Origin: Clostridia bacterium
Lineage (GTDB): Bacteria > Bacillota > Clostridia > Oscillospirales > CAG-272
Length of the DNA: 14,256 nt
Direction: 5' to 3'
Assembly: GCA_017395885.1 (NCBI GenBank)
Contig: JAFQNM010000018.1
Coordinates: 1 to 14,256 of the forward strand
This document shows, piece after piece, positions 11,188 to 14,256 of this stretch. Position 1 is the first letter of the stretch, and the number at the start of each line of letters is the position of its first letter. The notes under the pieces were generated by a model. That model saw nothing but the letters and a program-made list of their open reading frames with translations, did not search any database and was not told the DNA's origin. Made by a program: the position numbers and the translations under genes.

Positions 11188-12567
11188 TTAAGAGGGATAC
11201 TCGGCGTGGGGCAGGGGGGTCTGAGCCTTAACGCAGAAGGCTGCGTTGACCGTGATCTCCTCACCCTCGTCAAGGTTCTCGTTGCCCTCGGCCACCATAA
11301 GAATATCGGTACCCTTTGCTCCTCTGTCGCAACTGATTCCGCCGACGTAGCTCTCCACGAAGGAGAGAGGCACCCATATGTGGGAGTTTACCGTACGGCA
11401 GGGGGCCTCAAGGGAAACGCAGGTGCCGTTGATGAGAACGGTAGCGGAGCCGCTTGTGAAAATGGCGTATTCCTCGCCGCCCTTGCCTGAGCTTGTTTCT
11501 GAAATGCCGCCTGTGCAGATAAATCTCATAGAGTTGACACTGCCGACGGATACCATATTGCACCAGCCGGCAAGCTCTGTGAAATCAACGTAGAGAACGT
11601 CGCCACGGTAAGCTGTGGCTGCCTTTGCCTCGTAAGAGCCCACACCCTCAAGAGTGAAGGAAACGGAGCCTTTTTTCTCGGAGACCTTGGAGTAGAATTC
11701 AGACCTGTACCACCAAAGGCCGAGCAGGGCAAAAATCAGAAGCATAACGCCAAGGCGGGTAAAGAAGGTCTTGGCAAAAAAGGCAAGCTTTTCCCGGTCT
11801 ATGGGCTTTCTTTTCTTTTTTGGGGGAGGTGAGGGGCGCTTTCTCTGCCCGGGATGGGAGGGGCGGCCTGTGGGTGCACCTCTTTTGGCACCTTGGGGGG
11901 CGGGGGGTCTGCCGCCGGGAGCCTGTTCCTTAGGTGGGCGGCCCTCATATATTCTGCCCTCGGCAGTGTAAATGGGGCTTCCCTCCGGAACTATCCAGCC
12001 GTCGTTAGCTCTTTTGGGAGCCTCCTTCGGGCGGATCGGCCTTGCCTGCGGAGGCCTCTGCGGTCTCTGTCCTTGCATGGGAGGCCTCTGCCCCTGCACG
12101 GGAGGTCTCTGTCCTTGCATGGGAGGCCTCTGCCCTTGCATGGGAGGTCTCTGCCCCTGCACGGGAGGTCTCTGTCCCTGCATAGGAGGTCTCTGTCCCT
12201 GCATAGGAGGCCTCTGTCCTTGCATAGGAGGTCTCTGTCCCTGCATAGGAGGCCTTTGCCCTTGAATAGGAGGTCTCTGTCCCTGCATAGGAGGTCTCTG
12301 TCCTTGCACGGGAGGCCTCTGCCCTTGCATGGGAGGCCTCTGTCCTTGCATAGGAGGCCTCTGCCCTTGCATAGGAGGCCTCTGCCCTTGCATAGGAGGC
12401 CTTTTTGACCTGCCCTCAGTGTGGGCAGGTACGTTCTGTGGCCTTTTTTGAGCAGGCATTGCCGTCATGGGGCGGAGAGGCATCTGGGTATAATCCTCTC
12501 TGCGAGGGGGTCTTCTCTCGGCGCCGCCGATAGGCTGATCATTTCTTTGCTTGCTGTTATTATTCAC
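11188..12567 (-). CDS. Membrane protein: 16-copy RPPxQGQ cytoplasmic repeat plus stalk-like extracellular domain
   Basis: I do not know a characterised homologue for this 459-residue protein. Residues 1-55 are basic and polar; 56-167 are sixteen tandem RPP(M/V/I)QGQ heptads; 168-257 stay rich in Pro, Arg and Lys, ending in PPPKKKRKP. A single helix at about 268-287 follows, so by the positive-inside rule the repeats are cytoplasmic. The extracellular part (288-459) resembles the copper amine oxidase N-terminal 'stalk' domain, with HIWVPLSFVESYVGG (396-410) as its best match, and has six cysteines. The start is the GTG at 12565-12567, 7 bases after AGGAGG (12575-12580); a TTG at 12588 lacks a binding site. 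It is 22 bp from mnmM and 12 bp from LCP, within one operon. An envelope scaffold or polymer-assembly partner is my inference. Confidence 0.82.
   Translation of the reverse strand: MNNNSKQRNDQPIGGAERRPPRREDYTQMPLRPMTAMPAQKRPQNVPAHTEGRSKRPPMQGQRPPMQGQRPPMQGQRPPMQGQRPPVQGQRPPMQGQRPPIQGQRPPMQGQRPPMQGQRPPMQGQRPPMQGQRPPVQGQRPPMQGQRPPMQGQRPPVQGQRPPMQGQRPQRPPQARPIRPKEAPKRANDGWIVPEGSPIYTAEGRIYEGRPPKEQAPGGRPPAPQGAKRGAPTGRPSHPGQRKRPSPPPKKKRKPIDREKLAFFAKTFFTRLGVMLLIFALLGLWWYRSEFYSKVSEKKGSVSFTLEGVGSYEAKAATAYRGDVLYVDFTELAGWCNMVSVGSVNSMRFICTGGISETSSGKGGEEYAIFTSGSATVLINGTCVSLEAPCRTVNSHIWVPLSFVESYVGGISCDRGAKGTDILMVAEGNENLDEGEEITVNAAFCVKAQTPLPHAEYPS
12067..12402 (-). repeat. 21-bp tandem repeat, 16 copies, coding
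   Basis: Sixteen uninterrupted 21-bp units each encode RPP-x-QGQ with x = Met in twelve, Val in three and Ile in one. Units differ mostly at synonymous sites (AGG/AGA for Arg, and third positions of the second Pro and Gln codons), so the protein is more uniform than the DNA. The unit length is a multiple of three, so gain or loss of copies keeps the frame. Degenerate extensions (RPQRPPQ) follow the array. Confidence 0.97.
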
Positions 12568-12574
12568 GGCGGCA

Positions 12575-12580
12575 CCTCCT
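12575..12580 (-). promoter_or_regulatory. Ribosome binding site fixing a GTG start
   Basis: AGGAGG on the minus strand, 7 bases before GTG at 12565-12567. It is a near-perfect anti-16S match and decides against the upstream TTG at 12586-12588. Confidence 0.85.
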
Positions 12581-12589
12581 TTTAACAAA

Positions 12590-13144
12590 TTATTTTGTTT
12601 CCGCTATAATAAAATAGGGTGATGTTGGTGAATTCACCATCTGGAACTTTGCAATGCAAAGCTTGTATCTGGAAAGGGTTGCAAAATACTTCTGCAGCTC
12701 CTCTCCTTCAAGGGCTCCCTCGGGATGGCCGGGGTAGACTGCTACCATAAGGATAGCATCCCGGTCAAGAAGGGTAAGGGCGTTTTCAACTGCGGGCAAT
12801 GTGGTCTCACGCATTGTGGTAAGGGCCTTGTTTCCGCTGCCGGGCATATATCCTAAGTTGAACATTCCGGCCTTTATTTTTCCATCAATATAATTAATTG
12901 CATTGTGGTGAGAATCACAGATAAGGCGCCAGTTTTCGGGGCAGCCCCATTCTCTGAGATTCTTTGCTGTGCTCTCAAGAGCCTTTGGCTGAATATCAAA
13001 GGCAGTAACCTGTCCGCCGGGCCCAACGGTCTTTGAGAGAAATTCAGTATCGTGGCCGTTGCCCATTGTGAAGTCAACGGCACGGTGACCCTCTCCGAGA
13101 TGTGAGAGGATAAAGTATTTCTGCAGAGAGAGAAGATCCACCAT
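12590..13144 (-). CDS. mnmM: tRNA wobble-uridine methyltransferase MnmM (YtqB family)
   Basis: A 184-residue class I SAM-dependent methyltransferase of the YtqB/rRNA_methylase Pfam family. VDFTMGNGHDTEFL (23-36) is the SAM-binding motif I in the form specific to this family, AFDIQP (48-53) holds the acidic residue for the SAM ribose, and FNLGYMPGSGNK (95-106) is the characteristic active-site block. Length is typical. In Bacillus and Staphylococcus the homologue methylates the nm5 group to mnm5 on the wobble uridine of certain tRNAs, replacing MnmC. The ATG shares a base with the iorB stop codon (TGATG), and AAGAAGG lies about 7 bases upstream, so translation is coupled. Its usual partner, the YtqA radical SAM gene, is at 861-1814 rather than adjacent as in Bacillus. 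Confidence 0.88.
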   Translation of the reverse strand: MVDLLSLQKYFILSHLGEGHRAVDFTMGNGHDTEFLSKTVGPGGQVTAFDIQPKALESTAKNLREWGCPENWRLICDSHHNAINYIDGKIKAGMFNLGYMPGSGNKALTTMRETTLPAVENALTLLDRDAILMVAVYPGHPEGALEGEELQKYFATLSRYKLCIAKFQMVNSPTSPYFIIAETK

Positions 13145-13722
13145 CAGCCGACCTTCTTCTGAGCCGCATCAAAGGCAGAAAGGTTAACTTCCTTTGCCTT
13201 TGCGGGAACACAGGCCTCAACTGCATTTCTGAGAACGCTGGGCTCAAAGCCGAGAACGTGAGCTGCAAGGCCGATGAGTGCAACGTTTGATGCTCTCTCG
13301 CTTCCGGCCTCTCTTGCAATGGCCTGAGCATCCTCAGCGATAATATCAACGCCGAGAGCCTTGATCTTTTCGATGATCTCATCGGGGTAGGCTGCCACTC
13401 CCGTGATAACGGGCATGGGGTTTATTTCCTGAAGGGCAGTAACGATGGTGCCGCCTATCTTCAGATAAGGGAGCCATCTTGCCGCCTCCAGCTTTTCAAA
13501 GGAGAGGATAACGTCAGCCTCTCCCTCGCAGATAACGGGGGAGGCAACAGACTCTCCGTAGCGAACGTATGTAACAACGCTGCCGCCTCTCTGGCTCATA
13601 CCGTGAACCTCTGAGACCTTAACGTCATATCCGCTTTCCATAGCGGCGGCGCCGAGAATACGGGAGGCAAGGAGAGAGCCCTGTCCGCCGACACCGACGA
13701 TCATAATATTCTTTGTGCTCAT
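13144..13722 (-). CDS. iorB: Indolepyruvate:ferredoxin oxidoreductase subunit beta
   Basis: A 192-residue cytoplasmic subunit corresponding to the gamma domain of 2-oxoacid:ferredoxin oxidoreductases. It shows IVGVGGQG (8-15) at the N-terminus and SEVHGMSQRGG (37-47), both diagnostic of IorB. With IorA it oxidatively decarboxylates aryl pyruvates, made from aromatic amino acids by transamination, to aryl-acetyl-CoA with reduction of ferredoxin. The ATG follows AAAGGAG by about 9 bases, and iorA ends 18 bp upstream. It overlaps mnmM by one base. Length is normal and no key motif is missing. Confidence 0.95.
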   Translation of the reverse strand: MSTKNIMIVGVGGQGSLLASRILGAAAMESGYDVKVSEVHGMSQRGGSVVTYVRYGESVASPVICEGEADVILSFEKLEAARWLPYLKIGGTIVTALQEINPMPVITGVAAYPDEIIEKIKALGVDIIAEDAQAIAREAGSERASNVALIGLAAHVLGFEPSVLRNAVEACVPAKAKEVNLSAFDAAQKKVG

Positions 13723-13740
13723 TTTTCCAAAGCTCCTTTC

Positions 13741-14256
13741 TCAGCCTTCAAACGCATCAAATGCGCACATATTCTTGCAAAGTCCGCAGCCAACGCACAT
13801 AGATGCATCAACAACGGCCTTTTTGCCGTTTTCTGTATCTACCATAGAGATGGCAGGGCAGCCGATCCTCATACAGGAGGTACAGCCGCGGCACTTTTCG
13901 TTGTTTACCTTGAGGGCGGGCTTTCTCTCAACGCCCTTGAGCAAAGCACAGGGGCGGCGGCAGATAACAACGGAGGGAACGTCTGCAGAGAGCTCCTCCT
14001 TAAGTATCTGCTCAAGAGCCTTCATATCTGCAGGGTCAACTACTCTGATATGCTCTCTTGCAACGCCGAGAGCGGCGCAGATATCCTCAAGAGAAATGTA
14101 GGGAGCAGGCGTGCCCTTGAGGGTCTTGCCTGTAAGGGGATTCTCCTGGTGGCCTGTCATACCGGTGATGCTGTTATCAAGTATGACCACGGTGGAGAAG
14201 CCGCCGTTATATACGATGTTCACAAGGCCTGTCATACCGGAGTGCATAAAGGTGGA
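13741..14256 (-). CDS. iorA: Indolepyruvate:ferredoxin oxidoreductase subunit alpha (C-terminal part, cut by window edge)
   Basis: The last 171 residues of the catalytic subunit are present, in frame to the window edge; the true start lies outside. STFMHSGMTGLVN and NGGFSTVVILDNSITGMTGH belong to the thiamine-diphosphate-binding domain, with GxxxxVVILDNSITGMTG being the IorA form. The C-terminus is a two-cluster ferredoxin domain: CRGCTSCMRIGCP (C-x2-C-x2-C-x4-CP) and CVGCGLCKNMCAF (C-x2-C-x2-C-x3-C), which ligate [4Fe-4S] clusters passing electrons to ferredoxin. The protein needs thiamine diphosphate, the cofactor whose precursor is imported by the thiT product in this window. It is the most upstream visible gene of the minus-strand operon. 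Confidence 0.95.
   Translation of the reverse strand, partial: STFMHSGMTGLVNIVYNGGFSTVVILDNSITGMTGHQENPLTGKTLKGTPAPYISLEDICAALGVAREHIRVVDPADMKALEQILKEELSADVPSVVICRRPCALLKGVERKPALKVNNEKCRGCTSCMRIGCPAISMVDTENGKKAVVDASMCVGCGLCKNMCAFDAFEG

Noticed and set aside
12067..12402. CRISPR-like periodicity
   Set aside because: The 21-bp units are directly joined with no spacers and encode a uniform heptad; no cas gene is present.
11854..12408. Plus-strand open frames with LHRRSLSLHR- and CPCMGGL-type repeats
   Set aside because: They are antisense readings of the 21-bp coding repeat, which has no stop in several frames. No ribosome binding site or domain supports them.
12568..12588. TTG start for the repeat-rich membrane protein
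   Set aside because: No binding site precedes it, and the sequence after it contains the AGGAGG that serves the GTG at 12567.

Overview
The window looks like a chromosomal segment from an anaerobic, low-to-mid GC Bacillota (Clostridia), most likely a gut or rumen lineage. The evidence is a ferredoxin-dependent 2-oxoacid oxidoreductase (IorAB), a secreted protein ending in a type I dockerin and carrying clostridial Cys-rich linker modules, an ECF-type thiamine transporter subunit behind a TPP riboswitch, a LytR-CpsA-Psr wall enzyme, strong AGGAGG-type ribosome binding sites and sigma-A-like TTGACT/TATAAT promoters. No insertion sequence, prophage, tRNA, rRNA or CRISPR array is visible.

Layout. 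Bases 1-111 hold a long hairpin and a rho-independent terminator that closes something upstream. Next come two minus-strand genes: an XRE regulator (247-726) with its own promoter and a palindromic operator candidate, and a TIGR01212 radical SAM protein of the YtqA/YhcC family (861-1814). The radical SAM promoter is back to back with a consensus promoter that drives a TPP riboswitch, an intrinsic terminator and thiT (2126-2947). A monocistronic Gfo/Idh/MocA oxidoreductase (3081-4157) faces a 960-residue secreted GH123-like/DUF4091 dockerin protein (4206-7088, minus) across a perfect 30-bp bidirectional terminator. A cytoplasmic GH20 hexosaminidase (7286-8734, plus) diverges from the GH123-like gene.

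From 8816 to the right edge everything is on the minus strand with gaps of 22 bp or less or overlaps, so it reads as one operon: iorA (partial) - iorB - mnmM - a membrane protein with a 16-copy RPP(M/V/I)QGQ repeat and a copper-amine-oxidase-like stalk domain - an LCP ligase - a PHP-domain histidinol-phosphatase-like enzyme - shikimate kinase. It ends at a hairpin whose loop contains the aroK stop codon.

How the parts may fit together. The radical SAM gene and mnmM match the two Bacillus enzymes proposed to finish the mnm5s2U wobble modification of tRNA, here about 11 kb apart. The GH123-like and GH20 genes suggest use of N-acetylhexosamine-containing glycans, one enzyme acting outside and one inside the cell. 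The strongest candidate for something undescribed is the proline/arginine repeat protein next to the LCP enzyme; I see no defence or mobile system.
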